Shown: piece by piece, positions 11,046-23,800 of the stretch
How positions within the stretch are numbered: position 1 is the first letter of the stretch
Layout: each line of letters starts with the position of its first letter
Source: Antitrichia curtipendula
Taxonomy: Eukaryota > Streptophyta > Bryopsida > Hypnales > Leucodontaceae
Reading direction: 5' to 3'
Assembly: GCA_951230915.1 (NCBI GenBank)
Contig: OX579636.1
Location: forward strand, 1,069,001 to 1,133,000
DNA length: 64,000 bases
Position numbers and translations under genes: made by a program
Notes under the pieces: generated by a model
What the model saw: only the letters and a program-made list of their open reading frames with translations
What the model was told of the DNA's origin: nothing
Database searches by the model: none

Positions 11046-14000
11046 TTGCTTGGAAGGCACAGTGGACCGCGCTCACAACACCCCCATATATTCAAAAAGG
11101 TGGATAAAGGCATAGAACCTGGTCGATGTTCGCCCGATTATCAAGGGTGGGTAATCTCGCGCCCACATGAATGCTTTGAGAATGCAATTCTGTTCAATGT
11201 CAACAACGTTAAACAAGAGTCCTTTGAACCAGTCATAGAGTTATCTATTGATTCTGAAGGCAAAACACCAATTCAAGTTGTGCACCCTTCTTCTTCAAAT
11301 GTTGTTTTGCCATGTACAGTGGATTCATCCATTCCTACTACCTTTTGGAATTCACTTAGTAGTCCTGCATCATGTGGATTCTCTCGTCTTCCTCTCCCTC
11401 CCAATCATCACAATTCCTTAAGTCTATTAGATTGCCTTTGTAAATTGTCTTTGGTGTCTGGTTTACAGAATAAACTTGCCCAGATTGATTTTGATGCCAT
11501 TGAATACCAAAAGGTTCAATTTCTTTAAGTTAGATTCAATGGTGACGTTCTCTTTGAGTTGCCAGCGTGTCGTGGATCCACATATGGGACTAGAGGCATG
11601 AAAGGCATGGATAAACGATATGATGGTCATGCATGGTGTTGCACCATGAAATCTAACATCCATAATGACCTAGGTTTAAAGTTCAGAAAGTCACATTGTA
11701 TCAAACACTTGATTTGTGAAAATACAGACTGTGACTACCGCACACGAGCTTCGAAAAGCAATGAAATTGAGTGGATTGGGACCACCAAACATCCTTTTAG
11801 CGTAGGTCACATTCCTCCTCCCAACTCTACCGTGCTCTATAAAATTTATAGACAATCTCCTACTTGTCTTAGTGTATGTAACTCACAAATTTATTATGTA
11901 CTTAGAACTGGAGATTTGTCACGTGCATGCATCCATTTGGGTGTTCATTCACATCCAGTTGTTGATGGTTAGTGTAGAGAGTCTCTTGAAGCAATCACCG
12001 GATTGATTGCTAATGAAGTGGCTAGGACTCCAACAACCAAAACTTCCACGATTACCATGGTGGCAAGCAAAGAGTTCCTCGACACATTCCTCATTGATGA
12101 TGGGCCCAGACCAAAGGAGATGCTTCATGGCGATGCGTTAGAGAATGTCATGGACAAATTCAAGCTCCTCGCTTGCCCAATGTGCACAACATCGTATTTT
12201 CTTTTCGAAGTAATAAAGGTGGGGGCAAAATTGATCAAATTCTTGACATGAAGGAACGTGCCAAAATGGAATACATCCACAATAGTGTATTTTCAGGACA
12301 AGGGCAAGACAAAGTCTATTTGTTCAAGATGCTTGTAGATGGACTTGGAAGTGGAGTGGATCTTGTACGACAGATGCAACCAGGCGGAACCTTGAGAATT
12401 ATTTTGTCATGTTCGATCATGTTAAGAGGGTGAAATTATGGACAACTATTGCTTATCATGTCTATGATTTGACTTATTGTAAAGTCATGACCATTGCAGT
12501 ATGTGATATGCAAACTGAAGGGCACTGAAGGTCAGATCATTTTTTTGGCGTTGTTTGAATAAGGTCATGGTAAAAAATGGGGTGTCAAATCCAACCTCAA
12601 GGGATTCATGTGTGATAGTGCTCAAGCCAACTTCAATGCAATTTGCATTGTATATGGGTCAAGTGATCCATTTGTTCCAATGGTGGACCGCAAAAGGACT
12701 TGTTTGTTCCACTAGGCAAGAAGCATGTACAAGCACACGGAGAAACTAATTGCCAAAGAATTATAGAAGCAACATATTTGACTTTGTAGGCAGTATAAAG
12801 ATGCAACATCGATGTCTGAGGCGGACAAGATGTATCTAGAAATCAAAGCTTAGTGGTATTCTTTTGGAGCCGCATCAGAACCCGCTATTTGTGAACTTGA
12901 GGATTGGTTGGCATTTTGGCACTTTCGATACCGTCAATGGGGTGCAATCATGGATACGGTATGATTTCCATTCTCATTGTGTTTTTTTCTTTATTACCCT
13001 ATCCCCTGAACGCCTTGAATAATAATTTCATTTCATATGTATGTAGAATTTGACAGCAGAAGAGTTAGTAGACATTCCAACATGCAACCTAGCAAAAATA
13101 ATGTACAGCAAATGGATGCAGACTTTTGGGAAGCGTGGATCTAGCTTGTTTATTGCCACGTGTAATGACTAGGTTCAAGCTTTCATGCAGATGATTAATT
13201 ATAGGACTTATCTTAGCGAGGACCCTTCTAGAAAAGGCCCTTCTAAAGGAGATTTGAAATTGAAGAGGGCCATAGCATCTAGAGATGGAAAGAAAATAGC
13301 AAATGCACTCAGTGAGATGCTTGGAGCAGAAGACGTGTGCACTCGAATTCTGCATTTGGAGGGGGAAGAAGTATTTGGATCCAACAAAAAAAAATTAGAT
13401 CTTCCAATTGGTTCCGAAGGTGATTCTCATTGCCCCAACAAGGTTAACTTTTTTCATCCCCGGGTTCAATTTAGATCAGCTACTGGTAGAGTGTAACTTC
13501 AGTCAGGAATTCAGGAGTTGAACATAGTTATACCCCATAGTCAATTTGTTGTAGAAACGGATTGCGATACATCATAATGGCATATAGCAAGAATTTCACA
13601 CAAGTCAAGAAAACAATGTCAGGCCATTCAGAAATACACAAAAGCAAAATGCAAGCTATTGATTGTTAGGCAAGGTAAACCCACTGTTGCCTCTACTTAT
13701 AGAGGACAGAAGCGTGAATATAAGGGCACATCAGTTCAAACTGAGGATTTTTGGTTTTGTGCAGATCAAATTGCACGATGCGTCATGGGACCTAAGCATT
13801 TCCATGTTCTTACCCGACTTGAGATTCTTGAGGTCTGGCATATTCTTACAGGTACCAATCTTACCTGTACGAAAATCATAGAACTTGAAGAAGTTAGGTT
13901 TCGCTTGCAGTCCAACGTTCCCATGTCACCTCAATGTCTTTTCACCTCATCTAGAGTATTTGAGCCTGTATTGTGGACTCATCCTGGACCAGAACATGCT

Positions 14001-14428
14001 GGAAGAATCCCTTCCATTCGGAATGGCAAGCAAGTTCGTTGAAATAGTAAGGTGCCTACTGAAAATCTATGCAATTAGTAGGAAAGTGCACGAAATGTTA
14101 TTGCAAGTATTACAAGGGTGAACTTCCTTCCGTATCCTGGATTTGGTGCTATTATTACACTTTTGTCTGGTTTGAACCTAACCAAAAGGTTTATAACATT
14201 ACACTTTCTAATTTTCCATCTTGTACTTGTCCACATTATGGAGGTATGAACGGAACCTCCATTGGAAAGCATGGCATGTACATAAACTGCAAACACCTTT
14301 ATTACATCTTTTGTTACTTCTGCAAACTAGATTATAAGATAGATACGTTCATCCACGCTCCTACCCTTAGCTTGGATGAAGTTAAACAAGTGTTTCTTAC
14401 TGCTGGAATCATCAAGACATATCAGTGA
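11046..14428 (+). pseudogene. MULE-like transposase with SWIM finger, decayed
   Basis: Remnant of a large transposase gene. One frame runs from 11046 to about 12180 across stops at 11526-11528 (TAA) and 11970-11972 (TAG). It has a Cys/His-containing N-terminal segment (CIKHLICENTDCDYR) and RACIHLGVHSHPV. A frameshift near 12180 leads to NKGGGKIDQILDMKERAK, and a later part reads FMCDSAQANFNAICIVYG then WLAFWHFRYRQWGAIM (about 12600-12950), resembling the catalytic core of MULE-like proteins. After further breaks and a probable intron near 12965-13045, the C-terminus at 14069-14428 has a SWIM-type pattern (CTCPHYGG then NCKHLYY) and ends in TGA. Multiple frameshifts and stops rule out function. 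The exact superfamily is an inference. Confidence 0.6.
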
Positions 14429-14934
14429 GTAAGTTGATTGACAGATATTAGCATGATATGAAATAGATACGTAGTATCAATATATTATCTTCAAAATCCC
14501 CAAAATACGAGTACCAAAATCTTATGTTTATATTCCAATGTATATTTCCTTTTGCAATAAAAGGATATTTTATTATGTATACAATTTTCCACATTCTATG
14601 ATATTTTCATTACATCTGTCTTCTTCTCATCCTTAGATTTGATTCTATATTATTTGTAATTTCAAAACATCCAGTAGCACCAACTTTCCAAGGTTTTGAT
14701 CTAAAATCCACGGTCATGGGTCTGTGGTAATAGGTCAAATTCACCTAAAATCATTGAATTTTGTTGGAAAAACATTGTTGGAAAAACATTTTGATTTTTA
14801 AATAAAAAAAATTAGAAATTACATCCTATTCTAAATTTCTAGGCTCTAAGCTCACACAATCCTTGCTCACCGCTCTCAAGCTCACGCTCACATGCTCACA
14901 TGCTAGCGTTGTTGGAGCCTTGAGCATACGTAGA

Positions 14935-15290
14935 AGTAGATATCTTATAACCATTGAAGGTGCTTATAATATAAACACATATAATATAGGTATCTATAAC
15001 ATAGTTACACTATTCTCATAAAAGGTTTATAATAGAGACACCTTTAATATAGGTATAATGTCTTTCAACAACACTAGCATATGAGCCTAGTAATGTAAGT
15101 CTAGATGTACATAGGTACTCTATAACCATTGAAGGTGCCTATAATATATGTATCTATGATATAGGTATTCTATAACCATGGAAGGTGTTTTAATATAGGC
15201 ACCTACAATATAAGTACATATAATATAGATATCCTACAACCATATAAAATGTGCCTATAATATTAGTATCTATAATATAGGTGTCTAGGC
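14935..15290. repeat. Degenerate TATAATATAGG-type repeat
   Basis: Irregular copies of ATAACCATTGAAGGTGCCT followed by TATAATATA(G/T)GTATCTAT. Spacing varies around 70-100 bp. It is non-coding. Confidence 0.55.
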
Positions 15291-18200
15291 TCCTAGGCTC
15301 ATGGATTCAAGATCCTAGGCTCACATACTAGCAACTCTCTAATGTCTTCTAAGCTCATGGACTCACGTTCTTAGGCTCACATAATAGCAACCTTCCTATA
15401 ACTATGACCAAAGTTGAACAATCTTCTAAAATTTGGTATCATGCCATTGGCTATGGTTATAGTTTGGTAATGGGTTGTTGCAAGAAACACTTCACGTTTT
15501 CTGGCCAAAATTACGTTTTTTGGCCACAGGATTGGCAATACTACCAATACTATGTTTTAGCAACACCCTGGCAAATCTCAACCGTTGATTCTAGGCGCCT
15601 GCAGATCTAACCGTTGATTTAATACTATGTTGGACTATGCAATACTACAGACTACTACAAAGTACTACAGAAACCACTAGGAGCAGAAATTAGCAGAAAA
15701 AGGATATGTGGAGTTTTTCATTTCTAGTAATTCAAAACAAACTCAAAAAAATTCCATAAAAAAAGCCATTTTGCTAGAAAAGAGTGCACTTGCATTACAC
15801 CCAAAAAATCATGAAGGAAATTTTTTTTCTCTTTGTAGCCTCTGTACAAAGGAAGGTCACTTTGACATCATTTGTGCAACGGACATGTTGCTATTTTCAA
15901 AAAACTTTGGTCAATCCTTGTAGTGTTAGTAGAATTCCTATGTGTCCAATTTGTGGCCTTAAATTTGCAATTTTGGGTCAAAAATAGGACTAAAAGCCAC
16001 AAAATGCCCAAGGTAGACATCCAATCGGGGGCAGCTTAGAAATAGTATACTAATTTTAAAAAAATTCAGAAAATCACAGATTGTTTGAAACTTTTGTAGC
16101 TACCTTCACTCCAAATTTCACGCCCACCAGACAAAGTATACAAAAGTTACAAGCCAAAAATTACCCATCCAAAGGCAAGGGGACAAGAAATAGGACAAGT
16201 GTTTCTTGCAATTACCCTAATGCAAGAAAAAGATGTTGTTTACAAGAATGTCATGCACTTCTACCTTAAAAATACCTTTGGATTTTCAAAAACGGACAAA
16301 TAGTTATATATACCTCAATATATAACTAATACAAATTTAACCTTGGAGCGCTCTGACATCCAATTTTTGGACGATGAATAGATTCATATTCTTGTTTTTT
16401 GCTTTTTGTTTCTTGGATGAAAGTCATCCTAATTTATGGAGATACATTATCAAATTCTTGTCGTATCTATTTGTTGGATTTGGTGTTATTAAATTACATA
16501 TTTTTTTAAAATTACAAATGTAGAAGTATATTAAGTGTTTGACCAAGCCAAAATTGCATTAACTCTAGTTCAAATTTCAAAATTGGATTTGCAAAAATGA
16601 GGTTGTAGATGTAAGGAATACAAAAATTCCATAATATCACCATGCCAAAAGAACCTCCTTTCAAATCCATTCCCACAAGTTTTACTCAAAAAATGATAAT
16701 ATTCTGCTTGTAATTGAATTTTGAAAGAATTTCAAAATTTTCCTTTCAAAATTTATAAAAATAAAACATTGGTGATAGCATAGGTGAATCTAACCATACA
16801 AAAGGAATCTAAAATTCAAAACCTACAACTTTAATTTGTATATTAATTCCAAAATATTCTTCAAAATAATACTTTATAATGATTTTCAAATTGTCAATTC
16901 TAGAAAAGACTCTAGACATTTAGAGATTAAAGATGAGCAATCAAATTTAGTTTTAAATTTTTACATATAAAATTTACAAAAGCAAAGTATGCAAATTAAA
17001 GCTCCCATGTTTCTTGTGTTACTAGCAAAAACCAATTAAAGATTTGACAATTTTGAAATGTTGATATTTTATAATATTAAATTATTGACGGCTATGATTT
17101 GTAAATGGAAACTGCAAAGTTAAAAAGTTGTGTTTTTTAATTTTCAAATTATAAATTTAGATCATATAGTTTATAAATTTGTGGTCTAAAAATTTTCAAA
17201 ATCCAAATTGACCCTTGATTCTTGTGATTGTTCATTTGGTCTCTATTTGTAGGCAAGAATATGAATGAAATTCTTTTGCAAACATGTCACAATTAGGTGC
17301 AATTATCTTATTAAAGTAAGATGACTCATTGACATTGGCTTCTTTGTTGTACATATTTTTATTTGGATTGAATTTACAGTTATTTCTGGAATAGAATGAC
17401 AATTTGAAGGATTTTTGCATACTTGTTGCTCAGCTTATAATTGAAAAAGTAAAAAAGATACATTAGAGGTGGTAATAGCAAACACCTTTGAGGTTCCCAT
17501 TGTTATCCCTATAGGGCGTTCTTCGTTGAACGAAATGCCTAGTATGGTTTAAATTGTTTGTAGTAGCTCATAGTATGGGTGGACCTTAGTTTGATGTTGT
17601 AGGAGCTCATACTCTAGGTGACCTTAGTTTCGTGTTGTTTGCAGCCAAATTAATGAGAGTTTAGAGAGGGTCAGCCCTTCTAGAGGTGACATAATCCATA
17701 TGGTTAGTCATAGCACTTGTTGGTAGAGTAGTATAGGAAGTCATCCCCTTGAATGGACTTGACATCCTTTTCTCACACTTGTTTGTGATTCCCCTTCATT
17801 TTAATACGTTATCTTGATGTTTTTTTCTCCATAGGTTGTTCATCCACTCCTATGAATTGCTACTTGAAGTTAGATCTCTTTACAAAGTGTGTTGGAGGAG
17901 GAGTAGTGGAGTTTAGAGCAAGTGAAATTTGGGGTCGTTTTGGAGCACTTTGGATCAAGATCTTGGCCTTTTGTGAGGTACTTTCTTGTTTTGAGTTCAT
18001 TCTTATTCTTGAAAGGTCAAGAAGGCCTTCTCCATGATTGTTTGTAATCTTATGGATAGGTAATTGTGAACCACCATATTGGAAAATATAAATAATGTCC
18101 ATGAATTTATAAGTCCAAAAGTGTTAGTAGTCCAGATTAAATTATAACTACAAATTAGGGAGTTTTTTGTTAGATAGTGATAGGAGCTTTAGGAGTTTAG

Positions 18201-19031
18201 AGTGAAAATCTTTAAAATGCAATTAGGAGAATACAAAGGGAAAATTCTAAGAAAAAATAGGGGTGTAATACTAAAAAGACTCTAAGCAAGATTTGGTAAA
18301 GTAACCAAATTAGGCAACTAGTAAAATGTTTGGGAAAAGAAAAAGAAAATCCTACAAATGAAAAATGATATTAGAGAAACCAAAAAAAATATCAAGTATA
18401 AAAAGCATGAAAATGAAATCCAAAAAATAAAAAGTACAAAAATATAAAAGAAAATGAAAACCAAAATATTACAAGTAGGAAATGAAGCTAAAAATAAAAT
18501 AAAAACCAAAATAAAAAATAAACATGAAAAAACACAAAACAGGTTAATAAACTTAAAACTATTACTACTAGAACACTAGAGTAGTGAAGGAACCACTAAA
18601 GTAAGGTAAAAACAGTAATTTAGAGGGATTTACACTAAATTAGCACAATTTATGCTAAATTAATGCAATTTTCACTAATTTGGCGCATTTTACATTAGAA
18701 TAGCATTTTTATAGTAAAATAGTAATGGATGAACAAAAATAGAAAAAAGAATCTATTAGGAGGTGGGATACTAGCAAATTAGGGTTGCAAGCTCTCTCTC
18801 TCTCTCTCTTTTTGAAAACTTTTGGATGTATATGTTTATTTTGAGGAATGTTGGGGATGTTGGGCGTTTTTGAACTGTGAGAAATTAAAAAAAGGAACCA
18901 TGTAGGACAATTTGTTGAAGTAGGTTCACTTGTTGGTGAAAAATGAGTGAAGAAAAATGAGTTTATTTAGGTTAGATGGGAAATTGGATTAGAAGATGGG
19001 AGAAAATTAGTTTGTTTTTTAAAATTGGAAG

Positions 19032-19390
19032 GGAACCGCCAACTTTGATGGAAGATCGCGGAAGATTGGCATGGTGGATGGGGCTGAAACTTAAAGGGGT
19101 TGTGAGCCTTGAAGTCAGCTTTCCAAAATCCTATTGCTTGACCAATTTGGAAAAAGGACAAAGAAATGGTGGACGTTTTTGTGGAGAGAGGTCAATTGCC
19201 ACCTTCAAATGGAACCGCCAACTTCAGCATGCAATTGCGGAAGATCGACATGATGGATGGAGCTGAAATTTAGAGAGGTGGTGCACCTTGAAGTCAGCTT
19301 TTTGTAGAAACTAAGCTCGTCACAATTGGAGCAAGGACAAGGCAATGGTGGTCCATTTTGTAAAGGGAGGTTAGCTGCCCTTAGCAGTGA
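19032..19390. repeat. Two-copy direct duplication, ~179-bp period
   Basis: GGAACCGCCAACTT at 19032 recurs at 19211. Each copy continues with a TGCGGAAGAT-like block, GGATGG(A/G)GCTGAAA and CCTTGAAGTCAGCTTT. The copies are diverged, so the duplication is old. Confidence 0.7.
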
Positions 19391-19848
19391 TTGGTTGTCC
19401 TACTCTTAATTCCTTGTTCTTGTTGGGTGACATTGAATTTTATATGTAATGCTTATTACAATGTATGGGTGTTTTTGCATGTTTGAATAAATGATTCATT
19501 GTAGTTGCATGAAATATTTTTGATGGAATGGGATAAAGCATCAAGTTAAAATTGTAAAACCTTAAAAAAAGTAGAATTGGAACTATGCATGTGAAATTGG
19601 ATGATTATGGTGAGTCATGGCATGCTAGGATTGTGGATGAGGTGACAATTTCACCCATTTAGAGGTTCTAAGTGCAAGTTTTAGTGAGATTTTGCATACT
19701 ATTTGGCATATTATTAGCTCTAATCGACTTTAGTCTATGATTTAGTGATTTTGGAATTTAAGGTGCTCAATTTGATAATTTTAGGTGTGTTGCCCCTAGT
19801 TTATTGAGGGCTTGTTGGATGAATTTTGAGTATTGTGATAGGGAGTTC

Positions 19849-21215
19849 ATTTTTAGAAGGCAATCTAGATCTATAGTCTCGTACACTCTCCGCCGGACAA
19901 CTCTTGGGTACTATTTTACATGCAGTGAAAACAACTCACAGCAACTTACATATATTCGAGCATGTAAGGGACCAATGAAAGCATGGTGTGTTCTCTACAA
20001 CATCCATGAAACTAAGAGCTTATCCAACATGCTCTTTATTTTATGCAAGTTCTTTACATGCAAGATACAAGAGGGAAAAGACATGCTTGACCACATCAAC
20101 AAGATAAAGGTAGTTGCGGATTAACTTGCTTGTTTGGAGGTGCCCATAACAGATGGAGATATTGTCATGACTCTCCTAGAGAGTTTGCCAATTTTGTATG
20201 AATATCTCATCATTGCTTTGGAGACAAAACCCATGGAAGAGCTTACTCTTCATTTCATTACGGCATGATTGATACATGAGGTGTCCAAGAGGAAGGAGAA
20301 TAAGCCCCAAGATGGAGGGCATCCCTGCAAACAAGGCTCATGTCAAAGAGGAGGAAGATGACTTTGTATTTGTGGCCAATGATGGGTATGACACCACCAT
20401 TGGATTATTGACTTGGGTGCTACTCAATATATGACCCCGCATAGGCAAGCTTTCCTCGCATATGAACCCATTACCAACCAAAAAGTGTATTTGGGTAACA
20501 ATGGCGTGGTGGAGGGCATTGACATGTGGATGTGAGGGCACTTCAAGAAGAATTTGCATTCAAGATGCGTTGCATGTGCCCAAATTGCATGCCAACTTAA
20601 CCTTAGTGAGCAAGTTGGTGTCACAAGATTTGAAGGTGCTATTCAACAACAAGGGTTGCATTTTGGGAGCACCCAACGGAGAGATGATTGTCATTGCACC
20701 GAGGGAAGGCAATTTGTACCAACTCAAGTCAAAGCGGTGAATGGTACCAACATGGCATATTTAGCACAAGGATCCACCCACAAACACTTATTGGAGCTAT
20801 GGCACAAGAGATTGGGCCACCTCAATGTGAAGAATGTGCAAAGCCTTCAAAGCATAGTGGGTGGCATGCAAGTGATGAAAAGCTCTAGGGAACTTAAGTG
20901 TCAAGCTTGCATTGAAGGCAAGCAAGGATGACAACCATTTTCACATGATGGAGCAAAGAGGGCAGCCAAGGTGTTGGAGAATGTGCAATCTGATGTATGT
21001 GACCTTATAAAGAGTACTTCCATAGGTGGTGCAAGGTGTTTCTTGACTTTTATTAATGATTTCTCATAGAAGATTTGGATGTTCATGCTTAAATGCATGA
21101 GTGATGTGTTTGAGAGATTCAAAGTCCTTGTGGAGAACAAATCGGGGTACAAGGTGAAGGTATTAAGATCGGACAATGGAATAGAATACATGTCCAAGGC
21201 CCTTTTACTACAAAA
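19849..21215 (+). pseudogene. Ty1/Copia gag-protease-integrase remnant, truncated
   Basis: Decayed Copia retrotransposon polyprotein. The gag part (about 19849-20310) has a UBN2-like segment and carries in-frame TAA (20122) and TGA (20266). The protease site reads WIIDLGATQYM at about 20401, with DSGAT altered to DLGAT. Two compensating frameshifts occur between about 20520 and 20740, where DALHVPKLHANL marks the usual region. Then come LELWHKRLGHLN and CQACIEGKQ (the HHCC finger of GAG_pre-integrase), SDVCDLI, and VLRSDNGIEYMSKAL of the integrase core, with TGA at 20929 and TAG at 21067. Similarity stops near 21207-21215, where CACTA-like sequence begins. Reverse transcriptase and RNase H are absent, and no LTR was identified. 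Confidence 0.8.
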
Positions 21216-22350
21216 AATTGGGGGTATAAATGACTAGGGAAGAATGACTATTTGTCCGGTTTCACTACAAAATGATTGCGACCTCTGTAATTGCACGAGC
21301 CCATCGGGATTTCGAGAGTTTCAGTTGTTTCACAGTTACTAGTGCGACTGTTGGATGAAGACATGACGGATGGCGAGGTGCGTCTACACTTTTTTGTTCA
21401 CCTTATCGTCCACAGTAGTATAGGGGGAGGTGCAAAATCCAATGTGGACTCCCCAGTCATGAATGATTACGTTCCAGTCATGAAATGCAACTTCATGTGA
21501 CTAGTTTGCAACTAGGAAATCACTAAGAAGCCATGAAGACGCCAAAATTTGAAAGTGAGGGAAAAAAACAGGCAGGGCAGACAACTGACGGGCAGGACAG
21601 ACATTCCGACGCTACTAGGCTGTGAGTACGCTCTGCGACATAGTCATAGACGAGTCACAAACCAAGGTGACTTTGCAACTGGTTTCACTACGGAGCCACC
21701 ATGAATTGACTCCACCATCACTCGCATAGAACTTCTGAGACAATGAGACCGCGTTCAATATTTAATTCGTAGGCATATTGGTATGAAGCTTCAGGAATTG
21801 GGCTACATACCAGTAATACCACCCATGAGTGAGACCCCCTAAAAAAATCCAAGTACATAGGAGTATTGGACCACCTATGCTTCCTTTTGGGATATAGTTC
21901 TCTACATCTGCAAGATGTCACCGACTTCAAGTGTAAAGTACTTGTGCATGTGAAGGGAAGAGCTGACGTGTGAAGTGTATTCAATGCTGTTGTTTCGTAC
22001 ATATAAACAAAGTGACTACGTGGTGACTGCAATGGCACTGTACACTAAGTGCGTGAGACTACATGGTGACTTCAATGGAACCGTGCAATGACTGCGTTAG
22101 ACCGGGGGTGGGGGATCCTGATTTCAACAATCCACAAATGCAACATAATTTGAAGGTTTAGCTGAGTCTGCATCCACCTAATTCCTATTTACATACAGCT
22201 TGACTTGCCACAAATGCGTCAGATCTTCTTTTTCAAAGTGCCAGCACACTTCGCGGGTGCATGTGCTAAGCAATTGCAATATTGCATGTCAGTAGCCCTC
22301 CCGAGCTAGTAAGTTCTCTTCCTCTGACAATTCTATGGCTCCGACTACAT
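21207..22350. mobile_element. CACTA-2 end, subterminal region
   Basis: TACTACAAAAAATTGGG at about 21209 and CACTACAAAATGATTG at 21265 both resemble the CACTA terminal repeat; compare CACTACAACAAAATGG at the end of CACTA-1. The following roughly 850 bp is dense in short GACTA/AGTCA/GTGACT words in both orientations, as in subterminal arrays. It leads into the DUF4216 pseudogene on the minus strand, so this is that element's 3' side. Which of the two motifs is the true terminus is unclear. Confidence 0.5.
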
Positions 22351-22363
22351 TTGCCGTCTGCGC

Positions 22364-23076
22364 TCAAATTGGCAACCTCTGAGGAGTTCTTAGGCCTGTG
22401 CTCTCTAGTGTAGTGCTAATAAATGCGTCCATTGGGTCAACAACTTCTCGTCTTGCTCTGGCTTCTTTGTGTAACACCACTTTCCAACCAGGTCTCTCGG
22501 TGACATCCGAGAAGAATACTTGGGTTGCCTGGCTTGGAAAAATGAATGACTCTGCCAAGCCCGGCATTGTGTGCCGGAAGTTCACCACAAGCAATCCGGA
22601 CTCATCCCGAATATATGTTGCATTACCTCGATTATCTTGCCTTTTGCCCACTCACAGCGCAATAGAATGATTCTTGTATTGACAGCACCGTAGTCTAGCT
22701 CCAACACGTCCTTCAAGACTCCCACATAGTTCACTGACAATTCTTCAACTCCATCCGTTGGCTCCTAGAAAACGGAAGCCACACCACTATTGTAGCTCAC
22801 CAAGTACCTACTACTCTCGTCTTCCACTCGAAAGTGATTACCGAAAGCAGTCATGCGTGCGTAGCGAGTGGCTCTTTGTGCCGGCTTCTTGCTTAACAAA
22901 AACAGGTCCATGTGCCCCGGGTTTGTCAAATCCAACTCCAAGTTCGCCACAGTTCTCTGAATCCAATCTACTAATGCAGGAGTACTCGAATTGGCTTCCG
23001 ATTCCGCCTTCCACTTCCTACAAACGCAACTGACATACTCAGATGAGAAGCACTCGAGGCAAATTCTGGACATCAT
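22364..23076 (-). pseudogene. CACTA-2 DUF4216 fragment
   Basis: C-terminal part of a second CACTA transposase, on the minus strand. Landmarks are NHFRVEDESSRYLVSYNSGV, VNYVGVLKDVLELDYG, LLRCEW, NRGNATYIRDESG, VNFRHTMPGLAESF and QVFFSDVTERPGWKVVL. Two breaks are visible: an in-frame TAG at 22765-22767 just after GVASVF, and a frameshift near 22640-22655 between the CEW and NRGNATY motifs. The TAG sits at the codon that is TGA in CACTA-1. No DUF4218 or TNP2 exon lies beside it. About 260 bp upstream of it the GC-rich block of the next gene begins, so the element is truncated. Confidence 0.75.
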
Positions 23077-23389
23077 ACCGTTACCACAGTCAAAGCCCTC
23101 AAAACCTTCTGAAAAAAACTGAACTGCGTGACTGCTTGGTCACTTCACCTCGTAACCTCTGAGTCATTCTTCAGTCAGTTGCCATCGACATGACTCAAAA
23201 ACAGGGTTGTTCTGCACGACCTGGCGACATTGCGACAGACAGACGTCACGCGACATCCAGGAGACCCTCCGCGACGTCACATAAAGTCAAATTTACCTTT
23301 GACTTTTCAAAAAATTACCCCCCTTTTACCTAAACTACGTGGATGCCATGTGGCGTCCGCGTGGCACATTTTAGGGGCGCATGTGGGTG

Positions 23390-23730
23390 TGACATGGACT
23401 GGCGACTTCGGGTACACAGCGACCGCGGGTAGGGGCGACCTCAGGTAGGGCGACTTCGTGTAACGGTAAGCGTGGATAGGAGAACGCAGGTGTAGGCGAC
23501 CGCGGGTAGGAGAACACGCATGGAGGCGACCTCGGGTAGGAGACGGAGAATGCGGGTAAGGGAGACTGCGGCTGAGGCGACTTCTCGAACCCGCGGTCGC
23601 CTCCTTTGGACCCGAAGTCGCCCTCTTTGACTTGAAGTCGCCCCTCCTGGACCCGCGGTCGCCCATGCTGGACTTGAAGTCGCCCCCTCCTGGACCCGCG
23701 GTCTCCCAAGCTGGACCCGAAGTCGCCCAG
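23390..23730. repeat. GC-rich GGCGACC / GGTCGCC block, inverted halves
   Basis: The left half (to about 23578) is built of (G)GCGACC(G/T)CGGGTAGG-like units. The right half has the reverse orientation (ACCCGCGGTCGCC, CCGAAGTCGCCC). The halves meet at about 23578-23600, where GAGGCGACTTC faces GGTCGCCTCC. The G+C content is far above that of the flanks. The right half has the same polarity relative to the downstream gene as the blocks before the other GW/WCH genes. Open frames inside are repeat-encoded and not treated as genes. Confidence 0.85.
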
Positions 23731-23763
23731 AAGACATGCTCAAAGAAGCGTACCCGTGCTCGC

Positions 23764-23800
23764 CCACCTATATATCCATGCACCCGTACGGTCTTCTTCA
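23764..23800 (+). promoter_or_regulatory. TATA-like core promoter of GW/WCH-1
   Basis: CACCTATATATCC at about 23766 lies just after the GC-rich block and about 170 bp before the ATG. That spacing is similar to the TATA-to-ATG distances of the other family members (167-189 bp). Confidence 0.5.

Larger units (their letters stand above)
14429..19790. other. AT-rich intergenic region
   Basis: About 5.3 kb without a recognisable gene. It contains degenerate ATAACCATTGAAGGTGC / TATAATATAGGTATC repeats (about 14940-15290), an A-rich tract (about 18330-18540), a CT microsatellite (about 18790-18808) and a 179-bp direct duplication from 19032. Open frames in it are short and not protein-like. Confidence 0.6.

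Noticed and set aside
15430..15450. TGGTATCATGCC as an LTR primer-binding site
   Set aside because: Resembles the initiator-tRNA primer-binding site only in its first 8 bases, and no LTR end or gag follows within a reasonable distance.
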